Part shown: piece after piece, positions 1-9,287 of the stretch
How positions within the stretch are numbered: the stretch's first letter is position 1
Layout of the letters: every line of letters begins with the position of its first letter
Assembly (NCBI GenBank): GCA_016778675.1
Contig: JADHPA010000002.1
Coordinates: 1 to 47,799 of the forward strand
Origin: Candidatus Pelagibacter sp.
Lineage (GTDB): Bacteria > Pseudomonadota > Alphaproteobacteria > Pelagibacterales > Pelagibacteraceae
DNA: 47,799 nt
Direction of reading: 5' to 3'
Position numbers and translations under genes: made by a program
Notes under the pieces: model-generated
What the model was told of the DNA's origin: nothing
The model's input: the letters and a program-made list of their open reading frames with translations, nothing else
Database searches by the model: none

Positions 1-212
1 TTATATAAGTGATAGTTGCCACCTAAAATTCCATCACCAGGATGCATCAATTCAATTCTCATTAATACTGAAAAAGCTGTACCAATAATTCCTGCAACAA
101 TTGCAAAAATTAAATACATTGTACCAATGTCTTTGTGGTTAGTTGAGTAAGCCCAACGTTTCCAACCTGTTGGCGTGTGGTGATCGTCGTGTGATGCTGT
201 TTGTGTGTACAT
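1..212 (-). CDS. ctaD: cytochrome c oxidase subunit I, N-terminal part (runs off the window edge)
   Basis: Reverse-strand translation from ATG at 212 gives [59 protein letters not shown]..., typical COX1 N-terminus; directly downstream of subunit II. Confidence 0.95.
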   Translation of the reverse strand, partial: MYTQTASHDDHHTPTGWKRWAYSTNHKDIGTMYLIFAIVAGIIGTAFSVLMRIELMHPGDGILGGNYHLY

Positions 213-214
213 TA

Positions 215-1030
215 TTATTTACTCGCTATTTTTTTATATTCATTTTCTGTAATTGGCTCTTTAGCAAATTTCATTTTTGCCTCTGTTAACCATATCGCAT
301 ATTCTTCATCTGTCACAACTTTTACTGTAATAGGCATAAAAGCATGCTCTATTCCACAAAGTTCAGAACATTGACCGTAGTACGTTCCAACTTTTTCAGC
401 TTTAAACCAAGTTTCATTAATTCTTCCAGGAACAGCATCTCTCTTAACCCCAAATGACGGTAATGCCCAAGCATGCAAAACATCATTAGCTGTAATTAAA
501 ACTTTAACCACTTTATTAACTGGAACGATAACTTCATTATCAACAGTTAGTAATCTTGGTTGGTTTTCTTTTAGGTCTTCATCTTTGATCATATATGATT
601 CAAAAATAATATTTTCATCAGGGTACTCATATCCCCAGTACCACTGGTAACCTACAGCTTTAATTGTTAGGTCAGCTTTTGGAATCGTATCTTGTTTATA
701 TAAAATTTTAAATGATGGAACAGCCATCACTATTAAAATTAAACATGGAATTAATGTCCATAAAACTTCCACAGCAACATTATGAGTAGTTTTTGATGGG
801 TTAGGATTGTTTGACGCTCTAAACCTTATACAAACGTAAATCATTAGGAATAAAACAAAAACGCTAATAGCAATAATTACAGGAAGAAGAATATTGTTAT
901 GAAAACTAACAATCTCAGTCATACTTTGAGAGGCTGAATCTTGAAAGCCTAGTTGCCAGTTTTTAGGCTGATCCGCCCAAGCACTAGTCATTAACATTGT
1001 AGCTATAATTGTTATTAAAAATTTTTTCAT
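215..1030 (-). CDS. ctaC: cytochrome c oxidase subunit II
   Basis: Signal peptide, two TM segments, CuA-site motif [17 protein letters not shown]. Confidence 0.97.
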   Translation of the reverse strand: MKKFLITIIATMLMTSAWADQPKNWQLGFQDSASQSMTEIVSFHNNILLPVIIAISVFVLFLMIYVCIRFRASNNPNPSKTTHNVAVEVLWTLIPCLILIVMAVPSFKILYKQDTIPKADLTIKAVGYQWYWGYEYPDENIIFESYMIKDEDLKENQPRLLTVDNEVIVPVNKVVKVLITANDVLHAWALPSFGVKRDAVPGRINETWFKAEKVGTYYGQCSELCGIEHAFMPITVKVVTDEEYAIWLTEAKMKFAKEPITENEYKKIASK

Positions 1031-1091
1031 TTGTTACACACTATATAAAGTGTCTTTAAAAAAATTACACTTTAGTTTTCGCGACAAAATA

Positions 1092-1793
1092 TCAATTAAT
1101 TGCATAATTAACAATTGATAACGCTGAAATTACAGCAGTTTCTGACCTAAGTATATTGTCATTTATCTTAATTGGCTGAACCCCATCAAAACCAAGAATC
1201 TCCTTCCTTTCCTCTTCAGAAAAATCTCCTTCTGGACCAATAATTACACACGTTGGATTATGAGTTAATTTATTTAATCTTAATTTTTTATTTTCAGAGT
1301 TTAAATCTGTAAATATTAAATCCATTTTTTTTTCCTTTAAAAAATTTTGCAAAGATTGAGGATCTTCAACAAAAGGGACGTTAATACGATTAGATTGTTC
1401 AGCAGCTTCTATGATTATCTTTTCTAATCTATCTTTGTTAATTTTTCTTACAATTGTTCTGTCAAATATTATTGGAAGAAATTTTGTGACACCCAGTTCT
1501 GTTGCTTTTTGAATCATAAAATTAAAATAGTTTGATTTGATGGGTGAAAAAGCTAACCAAAATTCATTTAAAGTCTCTTTTTGTCTTAATTGTTTCGTTA
1601 TATTAAATTCAACTATACTTTTTGAAATAGTTAAAATTTTTGCTTCCCACTCTCCATTGCTATTAAATAATGAAAAAATTTCACCCACTTCAATCCTCAT
1701 AACTTTGTTTACGTAGTGAGATTGTGATTTATTAAGTTTAGCAGTTAAATTAAGTGATAAACTTTCTTTAAAAAATAATCTAATATTACTCAT
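1092..1793 (-). CDS. rsmE: 16S rRNA (uracil1498-N3)-methyltransferase
   Basis: RsmE motifs FMIQKATELGVTKFLPI, IGPEGDFSEEE, ILRSETAVISALS. Confidence 0.93.
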   Translation of the reverse strand: MSNIRLFFKESLSLNLTAKLNKSQSHYVNKVMRIEVGEIFSLFNSNGEWEAKILTISKSIVEFNITKQLRQKETLNEFWLAFSPIKSNYFNFMIQKATELGVTKFLPIIFDRTIVRKINKDRLEKIIIEAAEQSNRINVPFVEDPQSLQNFLKEKKMDLIFTDLNSENKKLRLNKLTHNPTCVIIGPEGDFSEEERKEILGFDGVQPIKINDNILRSETAVISALSIVNYAIN

Positions 1794-1810
1794 TAATATT
1801 AAGTTAAATT

Positions 1811-2473
1811 ATGAAAAATATTAAAGCAATAATTTTTGATGCATATGGCACTTTATTTGATGTCAATTCAGCTGCAGAAAAATGTAAAGATAAAATTGGT
1901 GATAAATGGGAAGGCTTTGCTAATTATTGGCGAACTACTCAACTTGAATACACTTGGCTTAGAAGTCTAATGAATAGACATAAGGACTTTTGGCAAGTGA
2001 CTGAAGATAGTTTGGTGAAATCTATGAAGGCTTACGAAATAGATTCATCAATGAGAAAAGAATTATTAAATCTTTATAAGGTTCTCTCACCTTTTCCTGA
2101 GGTACCTGAGGTTTTAAAAAGATTAAAAGAAAAAAATTATAAATTAGGTATTCTTTCAAATGGAACACCCTCTCTTCTTGATGAATTAGTTAAGAGTAAT
2201 AATCTAGATAATATATTTGATGATATTTTTTCAATTGAAGAAGTTGGAATTTATAAACCAGACGCAAAAGTTTATGACTTGCCAATTAAAAAATACAAAA
2301 TACAAAAAGAAGAAGTTGCATTTTTAAGTGCTAACACTTGGGATGTTTCTGGTGGTGGGAATTATGGTTACAGTTCTATTTGGGTAAATAGAAATAATAA
2401 TATTTTTGATAATCTTGATTATAAACCTAAAGATGAAGTTAAAAACTTAAAACAATTACTTGATATTATTTAA
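1811..2473 (+). CDS. HAD-superfamily hydrolase, haloacid dehalogenase type II-like
   Basis: FDAYGTLFDV motif, LGILSNGTPSLL, SANTWDVSGGGNYGYSSIWVNR. Confidence 0.88.
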   Translation: MKNIKAIIFDAYGTLFDVNSAAEKCKDKIGDKWEGFANYWRTTQLEYTWLRSLMNRHKDFWQVTEDSLVKSMKAYEIDSSMRKELLNLYKVLSPFPEVPEVLKRLKEKNYKLGILSNGTPSLLDELVKSNNLDNIFDDIFSIEEVGIYKPDAKVYDLPIKKYKIQKEEVAFLSANTWDVSGGGNYGYSSIWVNRNNNIFDNLDYKPKDEVKNLKQLLDII

Positions 2474-2726
2474 TTCTATTCTCTTCAAAATTCTTATTTA
2501 GTTTTACTGAAATAGTTCGAGTATTTTTTTTGTTCCATTCAGAAAAAGATTTTAAAATAGGCATAGCTGAAAGACCAAATTCAGTAAGTGAATACTCAAC
2601 ATTTGGAGGCATTATTTGAATAACTTTTCTACTAATTATACCATGAGCCTCTAACTCTTTAAGCTGCTTAGATAACATTTGTTGTGTAATAGTTTTTAAT
2701 GCTTTTTTAAACTCACCAAATCTCAT
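2466..2726 (-). CDS. HxlR-family transcriptional regulator, C-terminal segment of an apparently frameshifted gene
   Basis: RFGEFKKALKTITQQMLSKQLKELEAHGIISR...PPNVEYSLTEFGLS is the HxlR winged-helix core; the expected N-terminal helix is missing and lies just upstream in another frame. Confidence 0.88.
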   Translation of the reverse strand: MRFGEFKKALKTITQQMLSKQLKELEAHGIISRKVIQIMPPNVEYSLTEFGLSAMPILKSFSEWNKKNTRTISVKLNKNFEENRIK

Positions 2727-2824
2727 TTTTTTCTTTGTAGTAAACCAAACAAGATCCTAATTTTCCATTTACCTCCAAGAAAGTAGACGGCTCTTTCAGC
2801 TGGACAATCTATTAAATTTTTCAT
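2723..2824 (-). CDS. HxlR-family N-terminal segment (33 aa), other half of the frameshifted gene
   Basis: Manual translation from ATG (complement 2824): MKNLIDCPAERAVYFLGGKWKIRILFGLLQRKK*, a canonical HxlR start (CPxERA...GGKWK..IL..LL); its TGA overlaps the downstream ATG (ATGA). Confidence 0.8.
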   Translation of the reverse strand: MKNLIDCPAERAVYFLGGKWKIRILFGLLQRKK

Positions 2825-2851
2825 GGTATGATTTTATATACTGGTATGATT
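2824..2851. promoter_or_regulatory. candidate operator: direct repeat TGGTATGATT-N8-TGGTATGATT between hxlR and the CDGSH gene
   Basis: TGGTATGATT at 2824-2833 and again at 2842-2851 (18-bp period); AT-rich -10-like element between the copies. Confidence 0.45.
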
Positions 2852-2918
2852 ATATTGCCTTATTGCATTATTCATAACAAAGTATTAAATACAGTTCAAT
2901 CAAATTGAAAGGTTAATA

Positions 2919-3155
2919 ATGACAAAAGCACAAAGAGCAGGAGATGCACCGATTGCAGTAGAGGTTGAAAAAGATAAATCTTATTATTGGTGTGCTTGTG
3001 GAAAAAGTTCAAAACAACCATTATGTGATGGTTCTCACAAAGGCTCTGAATTTACTCCTCTAGCTTATAAAGCTGAAGAGACAAAAAAAGTTTTTTTTTG
3101 TACATGCAAAGCAACAAACAATCAGCCTCTTTGTGATGGCTCTCATAATAAGTAA
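2919..3155 (+). CDS. tandem CDGSH iron-sulfur domain protein
   Basis: Two CxC...CDGSH motifs: CACGKSSKQPLCDGSH and CTCKATNNQPLCDGSH. Confidence 0.93.
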   Translation: MTKAQRAGDAPIAVEVEKDKSYYWCACGKSSKQPLCDGSHKGSEFTPLAYKAEETKKVFFCTCKATNNQPLCDGSHNK

Positions 3156-3163
3156 TTTAGAAA

Positions 3164-4003
3164 ATGGCAAATATTGAAGTTGAAAAGATAATAGAACCAG
3201 TTTCAGCATCAGATGGTGCTGGTGTTAAATTAAAAAGAAGTATTGGTACTCACCTTATTGATTATCACGATCCTTTTTTAATGTTGGATGAGTTTGGTTC
3301 TGAAAATAAAGAAGATTACATTGGAGGCTTTCCTCCCCACCCTCACAGAGGAATTGAAACAGTAACGTATATGCTGGCTGGTGACTTTGAACATAAAGAC
3401 AGTACAGGTGGTGAAGGAATAATGACAGCTGGAGATGTTCAGTGGATGAAAACTGGAAGTGGCATCATTCATTCAGAAATGCCCGCAATGAAAGAAGGTA
3501 AGCTTCATGGATTTCAATTATGGGTAAACATGCCTGCTAAATTGAAAATGACTAAGCCAGAGTATATTTACATTGATGCAGATAAAATGAGTACTCACAA
3601 GGATGATGATAAAACAGTTAAAGTAATTGCTGGAAAATTTGAGGATGCAGAAGGACCTGTTAAAGGTCATAATGTTGAACCTGTTTATTTTGATGTAGAT
3701 TTAGAAAAAGGAAAAGAATTTAATTTTGATCTTCCCTCTACTCACAATTCATTAATTTATTTAGTTGAAGGTGAAATTAAAGTTGGTGATCAAGATCATG
3801 ATACCGTTAAAGATTCTACTTTAATTATTTTGACTAGAGGAGAAAAATTAAAAGTTTTTAGCTTAACTAAAGCTAAGTTTTTATTGATATCTGGAAAACC
3901 AATTGGTGAGCCTATTGCTAGAGGGGGTCCATTTGTAATGAATACCAAAGCTGAGATCTTGCAAGCAGTTCAAGATTATCATAATGATACCTTTGTAAAA
4001 TAA
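3164..4003 (+). CDS. pirin family protein
   Basis: PPHPHRGIETVTYML, GSGIIHSE, C-terminal RGGPFVMNT motif. Confidence 0.95.
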   Translation: MANIEVEKIIEPVSASDGAGVKLKRSIGTHLIDYHDPFLMLDEFGSENKEDYIGGFPPHPHRGIETVTYMLAGDFEHKDSTGGEGIMTAGDVQWMKTGSGIIHSEMPAMKEGKLHGFQLWVNMPAKLKMTKPEYIYIDADKMSTHKDDDKTVKVIAGKFEDAEGPVKGHNVEPVYFDVDLEKGKEFNFDLPSTHNSLIYLVEGEIKVGDQDHDTVKDSTLIILTRGEKLKVFSLTKAKFLLISGKPIGEPIARGGPFVMNTKAEILQAVQDYHNDTFVK

Positions 4004-4977
4004 TGAAAAAAATTCAAATAGAAAAATTTGGTAGTCCTGAAGTCTTAAAAGTTAAGGATATTGAAATTGGAAAACCAGGCGCAAAAGAAGTTTTGATAAA
4101 AAACTTATCAATTGGACTTAACTATATTGATGTTTATCACCGAACAGGTTTGTACCCTATTCCTTTACCAAGTGGAATTGGTCTTGAGGCATGTGGAGTA
4201 ATTGAAGAAGTTGGTTCTGATGTTGATCTATTTAAAGTTGGTGATAGAGTTGCTCACTCTTCAATGCCAATTGGAAGTTATTCAGAAAAACAATTATTTC
4301 CCCAAGAAAAACTAGTTTTAGTTCCAGAAGGTATTTCAGATGAAATTGCATCTTGCATTATGCTTAAAGGAATAACTGCAGAATATTTATTACACAGAGC
4401 TTATCCAATTAAAAAAGGTGACAAAATATTATACCACGCAGCTGCTGGCGGTGTTGGCCAAATATTATGTCAGTGGGCTAATGCATTAGGAGCTGAAGTT
4501 ATTGGAACTGTTGGCTCTAAAGAAAAAGAGGCTATTGCTAAAAAAAATGGATGTCATCATGTAATCAATTATACAGATACAAATTTTGTTGAAGAGGTAG
4601 AAAAAATTGCAGGTAAAAATGGAGTTGATGTTGTCTATGACGGTGTTGGTATTAAAACATTTGATGGATCAATTGAAACATTAAAAGTTAGAGGCATGAT
4701 GGTCGCTTTTGGTAATGCATCAGGGTACGTTGATACTATAGATGTTAAAAAACATATTAATGCAAAAGGATTATTTTTTACTCGTCCCTCAATTGCTCAT
4801 TACACAATGACGAGGGAAGAATTGGTTGAGTCTGCTAAAAAAGTTTTTGATGCAATCTTGTCTGGAAAATTTAAAGTTGAAATTTCAAAAAAATATGCTC
4901 TTGATGATGCAAAAAAGGCTCATGAAGAATTAGAAGCAAGACTATTAACTGGCCCTGCAGTTATTATTCCTAATTAA
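4003..4977 (+). CDS. NADPH:quinone oxidoreductase, zinc-independent MDR superfamily
   Basis: GLNYIDVYHRTGLYPIPLPSGIGLEACGVIEEVG; AAAGGVGQILCQWANALGAEVIGTVGS cofactor-binding motif. Confidence 0.93.
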   Translation: MKKIQIEKFGSPEVLKVKDIEIGKPGAKEVLIKNLSIGLNYIDVYHRTGLYPIPLPSGIGLEACGVIEEVGSDVDLFKVGDRVAHSSMPIGSYSEKQLFPQEKLVLVPEGISDEIASCIMLKGITAEYLLHRAYPIKKGDKILYHAAAGGVGQILCQWANALGAEVIGTVGSKEKEAIAKKNGCHHVINYTDTNFVEEVEKIAGKNGVDVVYDGVGIKTFDGSIETLKVRGMMVAFGNASGYVDTIDVKKHINAKGLFFTRPSIAHYTMTREELVESAKKVFDAILSGKFKVEISKKYALDDAKKAHEELEARLLTGPAVIIPN

Positions 4978-5387
4978 TCTAAATCAACATTCATATCAGA
5001 CATATGCAATTTTAATGCATTTGTTGATACTTGAATTTCTCTCATAAAAACAATAATTGAAATCATCATCGATAAACAGCATGACCCAAAGATTATTCTT
5101 GCAGCAAAAATCTCATTTAGGTAAAGAGCAAAGACAGTCAGCATATTAAATAAGAAACCAAATGCAGCAAACATAATAGTCCACTTTAAAAGAACAATTC
5201 TTCCATTTAAATTTATAAACTGTTTTTTCCACTCAGGAGGAATATGATTTTCATACACATGTTCATCATGAAGCTGTCTAATAAGCTTACTCAAAGAGTG
5301 AAATCTGTTGCTATATACACTCATCAATAGAGGAATGGCTGGAAACATCAATGCTGTAACTGTGTAATCTATATTCATACGAATCAA
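4974..5387 (-). CDS. DUF2721-like membrane protein
   Basis: MFPAIPLLMSVYSNRFHSLSKLIRQLH pattern, three hydrophobic segments. Confidence 0.7.
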   Translation of the reverse strand: MIRMNIDYTVTALMFPAIPLLMSVYSNRFHSLSKLIRQLHDEHVYENHIPPEWKKQFINLNGRIVLLKWTIMFAAFGFLFNMLTVFALYLNEIFAARIIFGSCCLSMMISIIVFMREIQVSTNALKLHMSDMNVDLD

Positions 5388-5430
5388 TTTGATTATGAAA
5401 CTAGCCTTTGTTATTTACAAGTAAAATATT

Positions 5431-6294
5431 ATGAAGCAATTAAATCTCTTTATCGAATTAACTAGATTAAAAAAGCCTATTGGCTTTATGCTATTATTTT
5501 GGCCTTGTGCATGGGGTTTAACACTTGCCTATGATTTTTCAAATTCACTCAATAATTATTTTTTTTGTTTATTTTTATTTTTTATAGGATCAGTTCTAAT
5601 GCGTTCTGCAGGCTGCATTGTAAATGATATTTCTGATAAAGAATTTGATAAAAAGGTAGAGAGAACTAAAAATAGACCGATCGCTTCAGGTAATATCTCT
5701 GTTAAATTGGGATTGCTCTATACTATTATTTTGTGTTCGATTGCTTTTTTAGTTTTAATTAATTTTAATAATTTAACAATTATTCTAGCCCTTGGTTCTA
5801 TGCCTTTAGCATTTACTTATCCATTGATGAAAAGGTTTACTTATTGGCCTCAACTATTTTTAGGAATAACATTCAATTATGGTTTGGTTCTTGGATGGAC
5901 AGCAATACAAGGGGAAATAAATGCTGTAGCTATTATCTTTTATTTTGGAGCCATATTTTGGACACTGGGATATGACACAATTTATGGGTTTCAAGATATT
6001 AAAGATGATGAAATTATAGGTGTAAAATCAACTTCAATAAAATTTAAAAAAAAACCAAAATTATTTTTAACAACATGTTATTTACTCTTTTTAATTTCTT
6101 TAATTTTAGTAAGTTTTATTATGAAGCTTAATTCAATGTCTTATTTTTTTATTCTTATTTCAGCTGCACATTTATTTTTTTTTCAAATCTATAATTTTAA
6201 TTATCAAGATCCAAAAACTTGTTTGAAAATTTTTAAAAGTAATAATTTTTTTGGTGCTATAGTTTTGTGTAATATTTTGATTGGAAAACTTTAA
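5431..6294 (+). CDS. ubiA: 4-hydroxybenzoate polyprenyltransferase
   Basis: CIVNDISDKEFDKKVERTKNRPIASG; GYDTIYGFQDIKDDEIIGVKST. Confidence 0.94.
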   Translation: MKQLNLFIELTRLKKPIGFMLLFWPCAWGLTLAYDFSNSLNNYFFCLFLFFIGSVLMRSAGCIVNDISDKEFDKKVERTKNRPIASGNISVKLGLLYTIILCSIAFLVLINFNNLTIILALGSMPLAFTYPLMKRFTYWPQLFLGITFNYGLVLGWTAIQGEINAVAIIFYFGAIFWTLGYDTIYGFQDIKDDEIIGVKSTSIKFKKKPKLFLTTCYLLFLISLILVSFIMKLNSMSYFFILISAAHLFFFQIYNFNYQDPKTCLKIFKSNNFFGAIVLCNILIGKL

Positions 6295-8037
6295 ATGAAT
6301 AAAATTGATATTATAAAAAGACTTTTTTTTGATTATACAAAAAAACATATTAATAAAATAATATTGTCTGTATTTTTTGCCTTACTTGTAGCTGGTAGTA
6401 CTTCAGCCATTGCCTATCTTTTAGATCCAGCAATAAAAAAAATATTTATTGAAAAAGATCAAGCTTTAATAATTATCATTCCAATTTTCATCATTGCTGC
6501 TTTTGCAATAAAAGGCTTTTCATTGTATATAGCAAAATCTCTTATGATAGGTGTTTCAGAAGAGGTAAGAAAAGACCTTCAATGTGATATGTTAAATAAC
6601 TTGGTTGAGGCTGACACAAAATTAATTGATGGAAAACATACTGGAAAATTTATATCCAATATAACTAATGATGTAAATCATATTACCAACTTAATCAGCA
6701 CTGCGGTTTTAAATATTTTCAAAGATAGTTTAACTTTAATTGGATTATTGATTGTAATGTTTTTTCAAAATTGGAAGCTTTCTTTGGTGGCAATTATAAT
6801 GATACCTCTAGCAACTTTTGCAGCAAGAACCTTAGGTAAAAGAATAGGTAAGGTTGCAACAGAACAAATGTTAAGAGCTGGAATTCTTAATACATATTTA
6901 ATTGAACTTTTTAAAAATCATAAACTTATTAAAATTTTTCAACAGGAAAAATATGAAAAAATAAGAGCAGAAAAGTTCATAAATGATGTTAAAGAAAAAA
7001 GTATAAAAATTGCAACTGTCTACGTTAGAGCATCACCAATAATGGAAACCTTAACAGGTATTATGATAGCAGTTTTAATTTTTTACTCTGGAAAGCTAGT
7101 TTTAAAGAATGAGATTGATATAAATAATTTTTTCTCTTTTCTTGCAGCTATGATGCTAGCATATCAACCGGTTAGATCACTTGCTACATTGAATATAACA
7201 ATTAGCCAAGGGCTTTCAGCTGCAAAAAGAATTTTGCCTGTTATTGACGAAAAATCTGAACTTGTTCAAAACAAAGATAGCTCTGAAATAAAAGTTGATA
7301 CAGGCAATATTGAATTTAAAAATGTATCTTTCAAGTATGAAAAAGAAAAAGAAATCAGAACCTTAAATTCAGTAAGTTTAAAAATGTTAGGTGGAAAAAT
7401 GACTTCAATTGTTGGTCATAGTGGTGCTGGTAAATCAACAATATTAAATTTAATTCCAAGGTTTTATGATACAATTTCAGGAGATATACAGATAGATAAT
7501 CAATCTATCTATAAATGTACCATACAATCTTTAAGAAAAAATATTTCGCTAGTTAGTCAAGATACTACTTTATTTGATGATACAATTAGAAATAATATTG
7601 CTTATGCAAACCTACATGCAAGTCAGAAAGAAATTGAGGAAGCGGCAAAATATTCTTTTGCAAGTGAATTTATAGAAAAACTTCCAAATAAGTATGAAAC
7701 TATTATTGGTGAAAATGGCACTAGATTATCTGGTGGAGAAAAACAAAGACTTTCAATAGCAAGAGCAATGCTGAAAAAAAGTCAAATTATTTTATTGGAC
7801 GAAGCAACATCATCACTAGATGCGGAAACGGAAAATAAAATTCAAGATGCTATAAATTTCTTAACTAAAGATAGAACAACAATAGTGATAGCCCACAGAT
7901 TATCAACAATTTTAAATTCAGATAAAATTTATGTAATTGACTCAGGGAGAGTTGTTGATGAAGGAAATCACGAACAACTACTCGCAAACTCAAAGGTTTA
8001 TAAAAACTTCTACGAAAAACAAATTAAGAAAATTTAA
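6295..8037 (+). CDS. msbA: lipid A export ABC transporter, ATP-binding/permease
   Basis: TM domain plus Walker A GHSGAGKST, signature LSGGEKQRLSIARA, Walker B ILLDEATSSLD; followed by waaA and lpxK. Confidence 0.9.
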   Translation: MNKIDIIKRLFFDYTKKHINKIILSVFFALLVAGSTSAIAYLLDPAIKKIFIEKDQALIIIIPIFIIAAFAIKGFSLYIAKSLMIGVSEEVRKDLQCDMLNNLVEADTKLIDGKHTGKFISNITNDVNHITNLISTAVLNIFKDSLTLIGLLIVMFFQNWKLSLVAIIMIPLATFAARTLGKRIGKVATEQMLRAGILNTYLIELFKNHKLIKIFQQEKYEKIRAEKFINDVKEKSIKIATVYVRASPIMETLTGIMIAVLIFYSGKLVLKNEIDINNFFSFLAAMMLAYQPVRSLATLNITISQGLSAAKRILPVIDEKSELVQNKDSSEIKVDTGNIEFKNVSFKYEKEKEIRTLNSVSLKMLGGKMTSIVGHSGAGKSTILNLIPRFYDTISGDIQIDNQSIYKCTIQSLRKNISLVSQDTTLFDDTIRNNIAYANLHASQKEIEEAAKYSFASEFIEKLPNKYETIIGENGTRLSGGEKQRLSIARAMLKKSQIILLDEATSSLDAETENKIQDAINFLTKDRTTIVIAHRLSTILNSDKIYVIDSGRVVDEGNHEQLLANSKVYKNFYEKQIKKI

Positions 8038-9287
8038 TGTTTTTTTTTTACAGGATTCTGATAAATTTAGTTTTTATTTTATCACCTATAATTGTAATAA
8101 TAAGATTATTCCAAAAAAAAGAAGATCCATCAAGATTTAGAGAAAAGCTAGGTTTTTTTTCAAAAAAAAAGACTAAAGGGAATTTGATATGGTTTCATGG
8201 TGCAAGTGTTGGGGAAATCTTAAGTGTGGTTCCTCTAATAGAAAAACTAGAAAAAAATAATAAAATAAAACAAATTTTAGTAACTTCAAACACTCTAAGT
8301 TCCTCTAAGATTTTATCAAAATTAAAATTAAAAAAAACTATCCATCAATTTTTTCCAATAGATACAAACTATAATGCTCACAAATTTTTAGAATATTGGG
8401 ATCCGTCTATTGCAATATTTATAGACTCTGAAATATGGCCAAATATGCTTACAAATATAAAAAAAAAATCAATATCATTAATGTTAATTAACGCAAGAAT
8501 AACTGAGAAATCTTTTAAGAAATGGAAGTTTTTTTCCTCCTCTGCTAAAACGATATTCCAAAATTTTGACATGTGCATATCATCAAGCTTGGCGTCTAAG
8601 AATTATTTAAGATTACTTGGGGCAAAAAAAATTTCGTATTTTGGTAATTTAAAATTTACCCAAAGCAAACAAACTACAAATGAATTAGGTAAAAATTTAA
8701 ATAAGTTTTTTTTAACAAAAAAAATATGGTGCGCATCTAGCACACATGGAATTGAAGAAAAAATATGTGCAAATACACATAAAAAACTTAAAGTTAAGTA
8801 TAAAAACTTATTAACAATTATAATACCAAGACATATTCATAGAGTTAAAAAAATTCTCCAAGATATAAAGGAAATGAATTTAAAAATTCACTTGCACGGC
8901 TCTAAAAAAAAGATTGATAAAAAAACAGATATATACTTAGTAAATACTTTTGGACAAACCCAATCCTTTTTTAAGATTAGTAAAACTGTTTTTTTAGGAG
9001 GCTCAATTATTAAACATGGAGGGCAAAATCCTTTGGAGGCAGCAAAGTATGGGTGTCAAATATTACATGGCCCAAATATATGGAATTTTAAAGAAATTTA
9101 TAACCTTTTAAAAGCTAATGGAGCATCACATAAAGTTATCACACCCAATCAGTTAACTCTTAAAGTTAATAAGATACTGAACAATAAAAGCAACTCTAAA
9201 AAACTTCAATTAAAAATAAAAAATCTTAGTTCTAAAATTTTAAACTCAACCTTAAATGAGATAAACTTTTATATAAAGAAAAAATGA
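8037..9287 (+). CDS. waaA: 3-deoxy-D-manno-octulosonic acid (Kdo) transferase
   Basis: WFHGASVGEILSVVPLIEKL, DSEIWPNML, GGSIIKHGGQNPLEAAKYG. Confidence 0.93.
   Translation: MFFFYRILINLVFILSPIIVIIRLFQKKEDPSRFREKLGFFSKKKTKGNLIWFHGASVGEILSVVPLIEKLEKNNKIKQILVTSNTLSSSKILSKLKLKKTIHQFFPIDTNYNAHKFLEYWDPSIAIFIDSEIWPNMLTNIKKKSISLMLINARITEKSFKKWKFFSSSAKTIFQNFDMCISSSLASKNYLRLLGAKKISYFGNLKFTQSKQTTNELGKNLNKFFLTKKIWCASSTHGIEEKICANTHKKLKVKYKNLLTIIIPRHIHRVKKILQDIKEMNLKIHLHGSKKKIDKKTDIYLVNTFGQTQSFFKISKTVFLGGSIIKHGGQNPLEAAKYGCQILHGPNIWNFKEIYNLLKANGASHKVITPNQLTLKVNKILNNKSNSKKLQLKIKNLSSKILNSTLNEINFYIKKK

Noticed and set aside
3278-3472. Antisense ORF in pirin gene
   Set aside because: Pirin frame is motif-supported; no evidence for a second gene
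8037-8060. T10 homopolymer at the waaA start as a second slippage site
   Set aside because: The waaA frame is intact through the tract (MFFFYRI...), so no recoding needs to be invoked
7937-8578. ORFs 7937-8140 (+) and 8378-8578 (-)
   Set aside because: Overlap msbA/waaA, which have clear family motifs
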